The notes under the pieces are model-generated. The model made no database searches. It saw only the letters and a program-made list of their open reading frames with translations, and was not told the origin of the DNA. Both the position numbers and the translations under genes were made by a program. A stretch of 64,000 nucleotides of DNA, from assembly GCA_902584635.1 (NCBI GenBank), contig CACIAQ010000001.1, positions 104,211-168,210 on the forward strand, written 5' to 3'. The stretch is from an uncultured Alphaproteobacteria bacterium (GTDB taxonomy: Bacteria; Pseudomonadota; Alphaproteobacteria; Rhodobacterales; Rhodobacteraceae). This document shows, in pieces, positions 46,823 through 59,385 of the stretch (positions are counted from its first letter, which is position 1; the number at the start of each line of letters is the position of its first letter).

Positions 46823-48415
46823 TTATGCAAACCACCAACGCTCAACACACTTGGCGCCATCGCTATCCCAGTTAGCTGCTATTTTGCCATGGGCAATCTT
46901 CTTGCTGTTTGCACTCACGTAACTGTTAAAGAGAGGGCAAAGCAATCCACCATCATCATAAATTAAACGCTGGCATTCATAAAGAATATCCCGCTTCTTG
47001 CTCTCGTTGAGTTCTTTCCTAGCGTCTTTAACAAGTTTATTAAACTTAACAGCTGAGTCGGTTGTTTTCCACATAGTGTCATTCCATTTTGACTCGGCGA
47101 CATAAGCGGCTGAGAACATCATAGTCTCAGCGGGTCGTCCACCCCAGTAGCATGCACACCAGCCTTTTGCGTCATTATTCCACACATTAGACCAATATCC
47201 GTCGTTCGGTTCACGGATTACTTCGATGTCAATTCCAGCTTTTTTTGCAGAGTTTGCCATCAATTGGGCAGCATCAACTGCACCAGCGAATGCGGCATCA
47301 GCGGCTGATAATTGTATTTTTCCGGAGTGACCCGATTTTTTGTAGTGAAAAGCGGCTTTATCAGCATCAAATTCTCTTTGAGGTAGGTCCGAGTTATGGA
47401 AATAATTAGCAGTACCGATTGGAATATCGTTACCTACTGCTCCATAACCAAGAAGAATTTTGTCAACAAGCTCTTGACGATCCACTGCCCACTTCAAGGC
47501 CATCCTCAAGTCGTAATCACCAAAAGGATCAACATTTAGTCTCATTGGAAAGGTATAGTGAGCTGTTCCTGTTGCCTGCATAATGTTTATATTTGGGTTA
47601 CGCTTCATTAAATTGATAGTTTTTAGATCAACTCTATCCATTGCATCAATTTCGCCACTTATCAAAGCAGTTTGTCTAGCATTTGGGTCAACGATTGATA
47701 GTAATTCTACCTCATCAAAATGTGCTGCACCCTCTTTCCAGTAATTTGGATTTCTCTTTAAAACAGACTTTACACCTGGTTCAAAGGATTGAACGATGTA
47801 TCCACCAGTACCAACTCCTGAGGTCATATCACCAGCCGGCCTAATAGAGATGTGATAGTCACTTACAATGTAAGGGAAGTCGGTATCAGGGCTGTCTAGT
47901 TCCATGATCACTTTGTATTTACCATCAGCCTTTATACTCTTTACAGGTGAAAGTGATCCCTTTGCAGCAGAAGTTGACTTTTCGCCCATATGATGCTCGT
48001 AAGACGCTAGAACATCTTCTGATGTCATCGTTTTTCCGTTGTGAAACTCAACACCCTTTCTTAAGTTAAACACCCAAGTTTTACCATCATCCGACTCAAA
48101 AGTTTCAGCTAGTTCACCTACAAGCTTTCCATCGCTGTTGATTTCGGTTAGATGGTTTCCAAAGGTGTACCCATTGACGAGAGTAAAATGGTTTTCCGAT
48201 GTCCCTGAGTCGAGCGTATCCGTAGTCGAGCCGTGCCCTAAACCCATTCTAAATTTGCCGCCTTTCTTTGGTGTTGCCGCAATTGCATCACTAGCCAATG
48301 ACAAGGCTGTGGGTATTGCAATACCCGCAGCGATTGCCGATGTCATAAACTGTCGTCGATCAATTGCTCCTAGCGTCAATTTCTCTTGTTGAGCTTTTAT
48401 GAATTTATCTTTCAC
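46823..48415 (-). CDS. Peptide-type ABC transporter substrate-binding protein, Tat-like signal
   Basis: IDRRQFMTSAIAAGIAIPTALSLAS; KGVEFHNGKTMTSEDVLASYEHH; GTG start at 48415 preceded by GGGGAG. Confidence 0.9.
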   Translation of the reverse strand: MKDKFIKAQQEKLTLGAIDRRQFMTSAIAAGIAIPTALSLASDAIAATPKKGGKFRMGLGHGSTTDTLDSGTSENHFTLVNGYTFGNHLTEINSDGKLVGELAETFESDDGKTWVFNLRKGVEFHNGKTMTSEDVLASYEHHMGEKSTSAAKGSLSPVKSIKADGKYKVIMELDSPDTDFPYIVSDYHISIRPAGDMTSGVGTGGYIVQSFEPGVKSVLKRNPNYWKEGAAHFDEVELLSIVDPNARQTALISGEIDAMDRVDLKTINLMKRNPNINIMQATGTAHYTFPMRLNVDPFGDYDLRMALKWAVDRQELVDKILLGYGAVGNDIPIGTANYFHNSDLPQREFDADKAAFHYKKSGHSGKIQLSAADAAFAGAVDAAQLMANSAKKAGIDIEVIREPNDGYWSNVWNNDAKGWCACYWGGRPAETMMFSAAYVAESKWNDTMWKTTDSAVKFNKLVKDARKELNESKKRDILYECQRLIYDDGGLLCPLFNSYVSANSKKIAHGKIAANWDSDGAKCVERWWFA

Positions 48416-48575
48416 TTTAATTTCTCCCCTAAATTTTTGAGTAAATCGTTCCGTTATGGAAAGATTTTTTTCATTTATTGTATAGATTTGATTAAATGTT
48501 AAGTAACAATTCAAACTATGACAAGAGAAAACATTAATATTTCAATTGTTGACCTTACGTAAATAAAGATCGAAC

Positions 48576-49484
48576 ATGATCCCAAAGTATGAAAAAATTT
48601 TCGACGACGAAATAAAGAAATTTATACGAATTTCTGAGACTTTCCCAAAAAAATATGTGGGGAATTCAATAGAAGACATACGGAAAAGCTACAATGAAAT
48701 GGTGAAATATTTTAAACAAGCTAGACCTCCAAACGTACTGGTTGAAGATAAAAAAGTCTCATTCAAAGAAAGATCTTTAAACTATAGACAGTATTCTACC
48801 GGTGCTGACAATAAGTCTGATCTGATTTATTTTCATGGAGGAGGATTTGTTCTCGGTGGTCTTGAAAGTCATGATGATATATGTGCCGAAATTTGCGAAG
48901 GCACTGGAGTTAATGTTTTCTTGTTGGACTATTCACTGGCTCCAGAAGTCAAGTACCCTGAGTTTTTTATAGATGCCATTCGCTTTTACTATTATATAAA
49001 AAATCCTGAAAGAAGGCTAGTTCTGGTTGGTGATAGTGCGGGAGGCACTTTAGCGGGTTTTGTTTCGAATAAGGTTAGAAATGTTACAATTCGTCCAGAG
49101 GCTCAAATTCTCATCTATCCTGACTTGGCTGGCCACATTAGTGGGTCTAATAAGAGACAGTTTTCTGATGCACCATTATTAACTCAAGATGATGTAGATT
49201 TTTATCATAAGTGTGCAGGCCTTCCCGAAAAGAGGGGCCTTCATGATCTTACTAGAAATTTTGATAATGATAATATGCCCAAGACACTACTTGTCAGTGC
49301 TGAAATAGATCCCTTAGCACAAGATTATCCGGGTTATTTTGAAAGCCTTGAGCAACATGGGTGTGATATAACGTTTTTGGAAGGAAAAGGGTTACCCCAT
49401 GGATTTTTAAGAGCGCGTCATCTATCTAAAAAAGCCAGATCCGTCTTCGATGAGATAACAAAATTTATATCTCAAACGATATAG
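48576..49484 (+). CDS. Alpha/beta hydrolase (HSL-like esterase)
   Basis: YFHGGGFVLGGLESHD, LVGDSAGGTLAGF, ISAEIDPL-type Asp region (LLVSAEIDPLAQDY), LPHGFLRA. Confidence 0.9.
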   Translation: MIPKYEKIFDDEIKKFIRISETFPKKYVGNSIEDIRKSYNEMVKYFKQARPPNVLVEDKKVSFKERSLNYRQYSTGADNKSDLIYFHGGGFVLGGLESHDDICAEICEGTGVNVFLLDYSLAPEVKYPEFFIDAIRFYYYIKNPERRLVLVGDSAGGTLAGFVSNKVRNVTIRPEAQILIYPDLAGHISGSNKRQFSDAPLLTQDDVDFYHKCAGLPEKRGLHDLTRNFDNDNMPKTLLVSAEIDPLAQDYPGYFESLEQHGCDITFLEGKGLPHGFLRARHLSKKARSVFDEITKFISQTI

Positions 49485-49492
49485 GACAACGG

Positions 49493-50413
49493 TCAGTAAT
49501 CATAGAATGGATTGGTCCAAGCCCTATTACCCTTTTTATCAATTATAGTGATTCTTAACCATTTTTTTTGCGGAAGTAAGTTTAAATTAAAAATTGCAGA
49601 CTCCATATTGGTTTTATCCCGGTAAGTACTTGCTGACCCGTATCCATTAACAATAATTTTTTCAATGGGTGTACACTCTACTTCTAGTCGTCCATTTTGG
49701 AGTCGGATATTTTTGAATTCAGGGCCTTGGGAAGAATAGTAGTGACCGCTTCTAAGAGCTTCAAGTATAGCCTCTTTACTATTACTTTCAGACTTCACCA
49801 TAACCCAACCACCAAAGGCATCATTGATGTAAAAATGGGAGTCGTCTGTTGCTATAATATTGATCTCTTTGCCATGATTGAGTATTTGATCCAACACGGC
49901 AACCCCTGATCCTCTATCACACTCAATGGCACAGCTGTGATTATATATTTCTATAGCATGTACTTTCTTGACCTTAAGCGTATCCGGAAGTGCCATTCCG
50001 TTCCATTCAGGGTGAGTAAGTGACACGAAAGCACCAGACTCGAAAAGACGTGAGCTCAAGCTCTCAATGTTTTCTGATTTACTGTTTATAAGGAAGTTAG
50101 GCTGGTTAGGCGGTGTAAGTTTGTCATTTAAACCTAAAGCAAGAATGTGCCAAAGTTCACCATTTCCCATTTTGCTAGTATGTAGCTCAGCACCAGGTAT
50201 GACTGTAAAATTTTGTATTTCTAATTCAGGTAATGTTATAGGGTAATTAAACATTTCCAGAAAGTGGTCTGTAATTGATATAAAGTTATATCCCTTTTCG
50301 ATGTAAGCATTGCAAACTTCTTCTGGTGAAAGTTTTCCATCGGAATGATTACTGTGGCCATGCAAGTTACCTTTAAAAAATTTTCCACTGTTATTAAAAA
50401 ACTCAAAAGACAT
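49493..50413 (-). CDS. PHP domain protein
   Basis: GNLHGHSNHSDGKLSPEEVCNAYIEKGYNFISITDH; LTHPEWNG; TDDSHF. Confidence 0.88.
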   Translation of the reverse strand: MSFEFFNNSGKFFKGNLHGHSNHSDGKLSPEEVCNAYIEKGYNFISITDHFLEMFNYPITLPELEIQNFTVIPGAELHTSKMGNGELWHILALGLNDKLTPPNQPNFLINSKSENIESLSSRLFESGAFVSLTHPEWNGMALPDTLKVKKVHAIEIYNHSCAIECDRGSGVAVLDQILNHGKEINIIATDDSHFYINDAFGGWVMVKSESNSKEAILEALRSGHYYSSQGPEFKNIRLQNGRLEVECTPIEKIIVNGYGSASTYRDKTNMESAIFNLNLLPQKKWLRITIIDKKGNRAWTNPFYDY

Positions 50414-50588
50414 AAACCTTAACCCTTTTTTCCTTATCGGTTATTTCTTTCATAACCATTTAAAAATTCATTTTTCTAAACATTTGCACATTAAAAACAA
50501 AAAAATTATTAATGCAATTTGTATTATTGAAAAGGTCTAAATTCTATTAGTGCTTGCATTTCCATTAGAATCTTTGTGTTATGATTTT

Positions 50589-51881
50589 ATGATTGATATA
50601 GCTTCCAGAGTATATAACCATAATTGGAAAATTGATCCAATAGTCCGTTCACTATTGGACATAGACTTTTACAAATTATTGATGGCTCAATTTGTCTTAA
50701 GAAACGCTCCCGATGTAAAAGTAAAATTTTCCGTTTTAAACAGATCTAGAAAAGTACTTCTTGCCGATATAATAGACGAACAAGAATTACGAGAACAATT
50801 GAACCACATAAGAGATTTATCTTTAAGTAAGGGTGAGTCAACTTGGTTAAGGGGAAATTTATTTTATGGTAAGCGTGCTATATTTAGACCATCTTTCATA
50901 GATTGGTTAGAGAAACTCAAGTTACCAGAGTACCAGCTCAAAAAAAAAGACGGGCAGTTTGAAATAAGTTTTGAGGGTAAATGGGCCGAGGTTATGTTTT
51001 GGGAGGTTCCAGTTTTATCCGTATTGACAGAGTTGAGATCGAAGTCTGTTTTAAAAAATATGGGGCGTTTCGAGTTACAGGTTTTGTATGCAAGAGCTAT
51101 GACAAAGTTATGGGAAAAAATAGAAAAGCTCAAATCTTTTGAAAACATAAGAATAGCTGATTTTGGAACTAGAAGGCGCCATAGTTTTCTTTGGCAGGAT
51201 TGGTGCGTGCAGGCAATGTGCGAAGGCATGGGGTCAAAATTTATTGGTACATCAAATTGTCTAATTGCTATGAGGCGTGAGCTTGAAGCGATAGGAACAA
51301 ATGCCCATGAGCTTCCCATGATCTTTTCGGCCTTGGCAAAAACCGAGGAGGAATTAAAACAAGCTCCCTATAAGGTCTTAGAAGACTGGCATGAAGAGCA
51401 TGATGGGAATTTAAGGGTTATATTACCTGACACATACGGTACTAGAAATTTTTTAAATAATGCACCCGACTGGCTTGCTTCTTGGACAGGAGTAAGAATT
51501 GACTCTGGTGATCCTGAAATAGGAGCTCAGCATGCAATTGACTGGTGGCAAAATAAAGGTGAAGACACCAAAGAGAAATTGATAATTTTTTCAGATGGTT
51601 TGGATACAGAAAAGATTATCGAGCTATATCAGAAATTTAACCAAAAAGTCCAAATAGGGTTTGGCTGGGGAACCTTATTAACCAATGATTTTAGAGAATT
51701 GATTGGCAATGGTGAGTTGGACCCTTTTTCATTAGTATGTAAGGCTGTTTCCGCTAATGGGTGTCCGACCGTCAAATTATCAGACAATTCTAACAAGGCG
51801 ATGGGCCCAGAAAATAAAATAGGACAATATAAAAAGGTCTTTGGGCTATCCACACAAAGTAAAGAAACTTTAATTGTCTGA
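50589..51881 (+). CDS. pncB: Nicotinate phosphoribosyltransferase
   Basis: DIDFYKLLMAQFVLRN, ADFGTRRRHSFLWQDWCVQAM, FIGTSNCLIAMR, RIDSGDPEIGAQHAIDWW. Confidence 0.94.
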   Translation: MIDIASRVYNHNWKIDPIVRSLLDIDFYKLLMAQFVLRNAPDVKVKFSVLNRSRKVLLADIIDEQELREQLNHIRDLSLSKGESTWLRGNLFYGKRAIFRPSFIDWLEKLKLPEYQLKKKDGQFEISFEGKWAEVMFWEVPVLSVLTELRSKSVLKNMGRFELQVLYARAMTKLWEKIEKLKSFENIRIADFGTRRRHSFLWQDWCVQAMCEGMGSKFIGTSNCLIAMRRELEAIGTNAHELPMIFSALAKTEEELKQAPYKVLEDWHEEHDGNLRVILPDTYGTRNFLNNAPDWLASWTGVRIDSGDPEIGAQHAIDWWQNKGEDTKEKLIIFSDGLDTEKIIELYQKFNQKVQIGFGWGTLLTNDFRELIGNGELDPFSLVCKAVSANGCPTVKLSDNSNKAMGPENKIGQYKKVFGLSTQSKETLIV

Positions 51882-52680
51882 TTTACTTGATTATTATAAC
51901 AGTGATTTTACGAATAATTTAATTTTTTTAACGGCTATTGTTTTTTTAATTGCTGGAATAGTAAAGGGTAGTATAGGGATGGGGTTGCCTCTTGTCTCAA
52001 TATCACTGCTGAGCCTTTATACTTCACCTAGACTAGCTATGATGCTCATAATTGTACCGACGTTGGTAACAAATTTCCTACAGTTTTATAGGTCAGCTCG
52101 TAAAGCAGAAATGGTTTTATCAAATAAATTTTTATTGGGATCTCTTTTTGTTTGCACCATCATGTTCAGTTTTTTTTCATTTTTATTAGAGCAGAAAACA
52201 CTTTCTTTTTTGCTAGGCACAACCATCTTCATTTTTATTACTTACCGTTGGTCAGGCTTTTTTTCATCCCGTAAAATAGTTTTCGATAAAAGTTCCCAAA
52301 TTATATCGGGAGCCATCATAGGTATAGCTGCAGGATTTACCCATGTTTGGGCACCAACAATAGCTATACTGCTTATGTTAAGGAAAGCAAACAAAGAGCA
52401 ATTCGTTAGCCTTACGGGCCTTTACATATTCGTTGGTTCTTTGGGACTTTTTTCTACTCATTATTTCTATGATTTATTAGATAGCCAAATCTTTCTATTC
52501 TCCACTATTATGATATTTCCTTCGATTTTTGGATTTTTTATAGGAGAAAAGATAAGATCATTTATATCTGAGCAGTTTTTTGAAACTCTTCTTTTAATTT
52601 TTTTGCTTTTTGCTTCTATTAATCTTTTGTACAAGTCAGACTTTATTACTTATTTTATCAAAACGTTTGGCAAGTCTTGA
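51874..52680 (+). CDS. TauE/SafE family permease
   Basis: VFLIAGIVKGSIGMGLPLVSISLLSL...RLAMMLIIVPTLVTNFLQ; TTG start overlaps previous gene. Confidence 0.87.
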   Translation: MSDLLDYYNSDFTNNLIFLTAIVFLIAGIVKGSIGMGLPLVSISLLSLYTSPRLAMMLIIVPTLVTNFLQFYRSARKAEMVLSNKFLLGSLFVCTIMFSFFSFLLEQKTLSFLLGTTIFIFITYRWSGFFSSRKIVFDKSSQIISGAIIGIAAGFTHVWAPTIAILLMLRKANKEQFVSLTGLYIFVGSLGLFSTHYFYDLLDSQIFLFSTIMIFPSIFGFFIGEKIRSFISEQFFETLLLIFLLFASINLLYKSDFITYFIKTFGKS

Positions 52681-53684
52681 CTGCCATTTTTAAACCAACC
52701 CGGTATGGGTAAATTTTTTTCTTTCAGAAACTCAATATTAAAAAGTTTGGATTTATATCTTTGGCTATGATCACATAGTATAGTAATAATGTTGTGACCA
52801 GGCCCAAGATCTTTTGCCATTTTTATCGCTCCGCATATATTTATCCCAGATGAGGTGCCAAGGCTTAAACCTTCTTCAATTATAAGCGAGTAGAGAATGT
52901 TGAGAGCTTCTTCATCTTTTATATTATAGCTGAAGTCCGGTCTTAAGCCCTCCAAATTCTTTGTAATTCGTCCTTGACCAATACCTTCGGTAATCGAAGA
53001 GCCATTTGATTTTAGGATGCCATTATTATAATAATTGAAGAGAGCTGATCCATCAGGGTCAGCTAATCCAATTTTTATTTGAGAATTTTTCTCTTTTAGA
53101 CCAATACTAACACCTGCTAAGGTACCTCCTGTTCCAACAGAACAAATAAAACCATCAATTTTGCCATCTATCTGATCCCAAATCTCCTGACTTGTGTTTT
53201 CTATGTGAGCTCGCCTATTATTCAAATTATCAAATTGATTTGCCCAAAAAGCGCCTGTTTTCGAAACCTTATTCAATTCAGAGGCTAGTCTTTCCGAGTA
53301 TCTTATATAGTTGTTAGGATCACTGTATGGTTTTGCAGGCACTTCCACCAATTTGGCACCTAGCATTCTTAAGGCTTCTTTCTTTTCTTCTGTTTGAGTT
53401 TCTGGGATGACTATTACTGACTTAAAGCCATAGAAACTAGCTACGAGAGAAAGGCCGATCCCAGTGTTGCCCGCTGTTCCTTCAACTATTGAGCCACCAG
53501 GACTAATTTCCTTGGAGACAATTGCTTTTTTTATTATCTCCAAGGCAGCCCTGTCTTTAACCGATTGCCCTGGATTTAAAAACTCCGCTTTTCCAAAAAT
53601 ATTACATCCCGTCTCGTCCGAGGCCCTTTTCAGTTTTATGAGAGGTGTATTACCAATAAGGTCTATAACTTGTGTTGTCATCAA
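52650..53684 (-). CDS. Cysteine synthase family PLP-dependent enzyme
   Basis: IGNTPLIKLKRAS, NPGQSVKDRAALEII, EGTAGNTGIGLSLVA, CSVGTGGTLAGVSIGL. Confidence 0.92.
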   Translation of the reverse strand: MMTTQVIDLIGNTPLIKLKRASDETGCNIFGKAEFLNPGQSVKDRAALEIIKKAIVSKEISPGGSIVEGTAGNTGIGLSLVASFYGFKSVIVIPETQTEEKKEALRMLGAKLVEVPAKPYSDPNNYIRYSERLASELNKVSKTGAFWANQFDNLNNRRAHIENTSQEIWDQIDGKIDGFICSVGTGGTLAGVSIGLKEKNSQIKIGLADPDGSALFNYYNNGILKSNGSSITEGIGQGRITKNLEGLRPDFSYNIKDEEALNILYSLIIEEGLSLGTSSGINICGAIKMAKDLGPGHNIITILCDHSQRYKSKLFNIEFLKEKNLPIPGWFKNGSQDLPNVLIK

Positions 53685-53785
53685 ACTTAAACTCCATATT
53701 TTAAAAAAATTAGCTACTGAGGATATAGTATTTTTACACAGTTGTTAGTGACTTTTTTGCTATATCAAGTTATAATAAGCCATAA

Positions 53786-57084
<3,299 letters not shown>

Positions 57085-57111
57085 CTAAATTATTTTTAGA
57101 CAGATTAGGTT

Positions 57112-57402
57112 TTAAGAGTTAATTACGTCTTTCAGAGCTTTTGCAATCGTAACTTTAACCACTCTATCGGCAGGTTTTTTCATTTGCTCGCCTGTGGCAG
57201 GATTTCTGACCATTCGTTCAGGTCTCGCTCTGCAAAAAAACTTTCCCACGTTCGGAACTGTTACAGCGCCTCCTGCAGCTACTTCCTTAGTAATAATACC
57301 TGATAATGCGTCTAACATTCGGTTTGAAGAGGCCTTATCGGAACCTGTTGCGTCTGCTAACGCCGATACAAGCTGTGCCTTTGTCATCGGTTTTTGTGTC
57401 AT
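57112..57402 (-). CDS. HU family DNA-binding protein
   Basis: MTKAQLVSALADATGSDKASSNRMLDALSGIITKEVAAGGAVTVPNVGKFFCRARPERMVRNPATGE. Confidence 0.93.
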   Translation of the reverse strand: MTQKPMTKAQLVSALADATGSDKASSNRMLDALSGIITKEVAAGGAVTVPNVGKFFCRARPERMVRNPATGEQMKKPADRVVKVTIAKALKDVINS

Positions 57403-57476
57403 GTTGATCCCTTAAAATTATAGTTGTATTTCAGAATCAAACCATTTTTTTTACTAAAAATCAAACAATATAAAAA

Positions 57477-57507
57477 AAAACCCACTCATGTAAAATGAGT
57501 GGGTTTT
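57477..57507 (-). terminator. Intrinsic terminator of glnK-amtB (bidirectional structure)
   Basis: AAAACCCACTCAT...ATGAGTGGGTTTT perfect stem, long T-run on minus strand. Confidence 0.93.
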
Positions 57508-57530
57508 GGAGGAGAAATTTCCTAAAGTAT

Positions 57531-58847
57531 CTATTTTGAAAAATCTGGATAAGCTTCGATACCAAGCTCGGTTTTATCTAGCCCATCAATTTCACTTTCT
57601 TCGCTCACTCGCGCACCCATCAACATGTCTAAAATCAACCATGCAATGTAAGAAACTATGAAGGTAAATAGACATATGGATACCGTGCCAAGTAACTGCG
57701 TCCCAAAAGAGGCATCAGAATTTGAAAGTACTACGGCGAGCGTTCCCCAAATCCCAGCAATTCCGTGCACTGAAATTGCGCCCACAACATCATCGATTTT
57801 TAACTTGTCCAGTATAGGAACGGAGAACACAATAATTATGCCACCAATAGCGCCAATAATAGTTGCTAATCCAAGTGATGGCATGAGTGGCTCAGCAGTT
57901 ATAGACACTAGACCAGCAAGGGCACCATTCAACACCATGGTTAAGTCTGCTTTGCCATACATAATCTGCGTTAATATCAAAGCCGCCACTGCACCACCAG
58001 CAGCAGCTGTATTGGTGTTTGCGAATATCCGAGAGACATCAGCAACGTCTCCTATAGTGCCCATGGCAAGTTGCGATCCTCCGTTGAAACCAAACCAACC
58101 CAACCAAAGAATGAACATTCCCAAGGTTGCTAGTGGTAGATTAGAACCGGGCATAGGTATGACAGATCCATCATCCTTGTACCTTCCGTGCCTTGCTCCA
58201 ATAACTAATGCTCCAGCTAATGCAGCAGCAGCTCCAGTTGCATGTACTACAGTTGATCCGGCAAAGTCTGAGAAACCTGCCTCAGAAAGCCAACCCCCAC
58301 CCCATTGCCAAGAAGCGCTGATAGGGTAAAATATCCCTGTTAGTACGACTGTGAAAATCAAAAATGGCCATAATTTTACACGTTCGGCCACCGTACCGGA
58401 TACAATAGAGGCGGTAGCGGCGCAGAACATTAGCTGGAAGAAAAAGTCAGATCCAACAGAGGCGTATGTTAGGTCAACGCCATCAGATCCAACGCCGGCT
58501 GGCTCTAGGCCAGTTAGCGAGAAACCACCCATCCAGCCATTAATAATCCAACCGTCTCCAGGATACATCAAATTGAATCCCACGATAAAATACGCGATCG
58601 AAGCTAATGAGAATAGTGCGACATTCTTTATTAATTGCGTCGACGCATTTTTTGATCTAACAAGTCCAGTTTCTAACATTGCGAAACCTGCAGCCATCCA
58701 CATGACCAAGAAACCGCCTATCAGGAATAACAATGTGTTGAATATAAAATACCCAGACTCACTGTAATCCTGGGTGTGCCCATCTGCGAACGCTATTGTT
58801 GAAGACAGGCCAAGCACAGCAGTGCATAAAAATAATAATTTAGACAT
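57531..58847 (-). CDS. amtB: Ammonium transporter
   Basis: MWMAAGFAMLETGLVRSKN, GSTVVHATGAAAALAGALVIGARHGRY, WLGWFGFNGGSQLAM, DDVVGAISVHGIAGIWG; start at MSKLLFLC. Confidence 0.97.
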   Translation of the reverse strand: MSKLLFLCTAVLGLSSTIAFADGHTQDYSESGYFIFNTLLFLIGGFLVMWMAAGFAMLETGLVRSKNASTQLIKNVALFSLASIAYFIVGFNLMYPGDGWIINGWMGGFSLTGLEPAGVGSDGVDLTYASVGSDFFFQLMFCAATASIVSGTVAERVKLWPFLIFTVVLTGIFYPISASWQWGGGWLSEAGFSDFAGSTVVHATGAAAALAGALVIGARHGRYKDDGSVIPMPGSNLPLATLGMFILWLGWFGFNGGSQLAMGTIGDVADVSRIFANTNTAAAGGAVAALILTQIMYGKADLTMVLNGALAGLVSITAEPLMPSLGLATIIGAIGGIIIVFSVPILDKLKIDDVVGAISVHGIAGIWGTLAVVLSNSDASFGTQLLGTVSICLFTFIVSYIAWLILDMLMGARVSEESEIDGLDKTELGIEAYPDFSK

Positions 58848-58875
58848 TATTTTCTCTTTCTTTTTAAACATAAGG

Positions 58876-59214
58876 TTAAATTGCATCATCATTTTTTTCG
58901 TCTGTCCTAATCCTTAGAGCAGACTCTACAGGTGTAACAAATATTTTACCATCACCAATCTTGCCTGTTTTAGCGACCTCACTAATTGTCTCGACAGTTT
59001 TGGATGCATCTTTGTCTGCTACAACTATCTCTAATTTTAATTTTGGAACAAAGCTAACGGTATATTCTGCTCCTCTGTAAACTTCGGAGTGGCCATCTTG
59101 CCTTCCATAACCCTTCACTTCAGAGACCATCAGTCCTTGTATGCCTATGTCTTTTAAAGCATCGCGAACTTCCTCAAGTTTGAAAGGTTTAATAACTGCA
59201 ATTATAAGTTTCAT
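58876..59214 (-). CDS. glnK: PII nitrogen regulatory protein (GlnB/GlnK)
   Basis: MKLIIAVIKPFKLEEVRDALKDIGIQGLMVSEVKGYGRQDGHSEVYRGAEYTV...KIGDGKIFVTPVESALRIRT; linked to amtB. Confidence 0.97.
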   Translation of the reverse strand: MKLIIAVIKPFKLEEVRDALKDIGIQGLMVSEVKGYGRQDGHSEVYRGAEYTVSFVPKLKLEIVVADKDASKTVETISEVAKTGKIGDGKIFVTPVESALRIRTDEKNDDAI

Positions 59215-59385
59215 AAAGTCTCCTTTCGATAATAAAAGTCGTTGCGACAGGAATATTTAATTGATGAAGAAATATAAAAGGCATTTTTCAAAATTATTTA
59301 ATATTTTACTAAAAATCCCAAATATTGACTAAAATATAGGCAAAAAAGTAACTATGGTTAATATTTAGGCAAAAAGCACTTTTTA

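Noticed and set aside
57658-58329. 223-aa ORF antisense to amtB
   Set aside because: Long but wholly antisense to a clear ammonium transporter; Pro/Ala/Thr-rich shadow translation typical of an opposite-frame artefact
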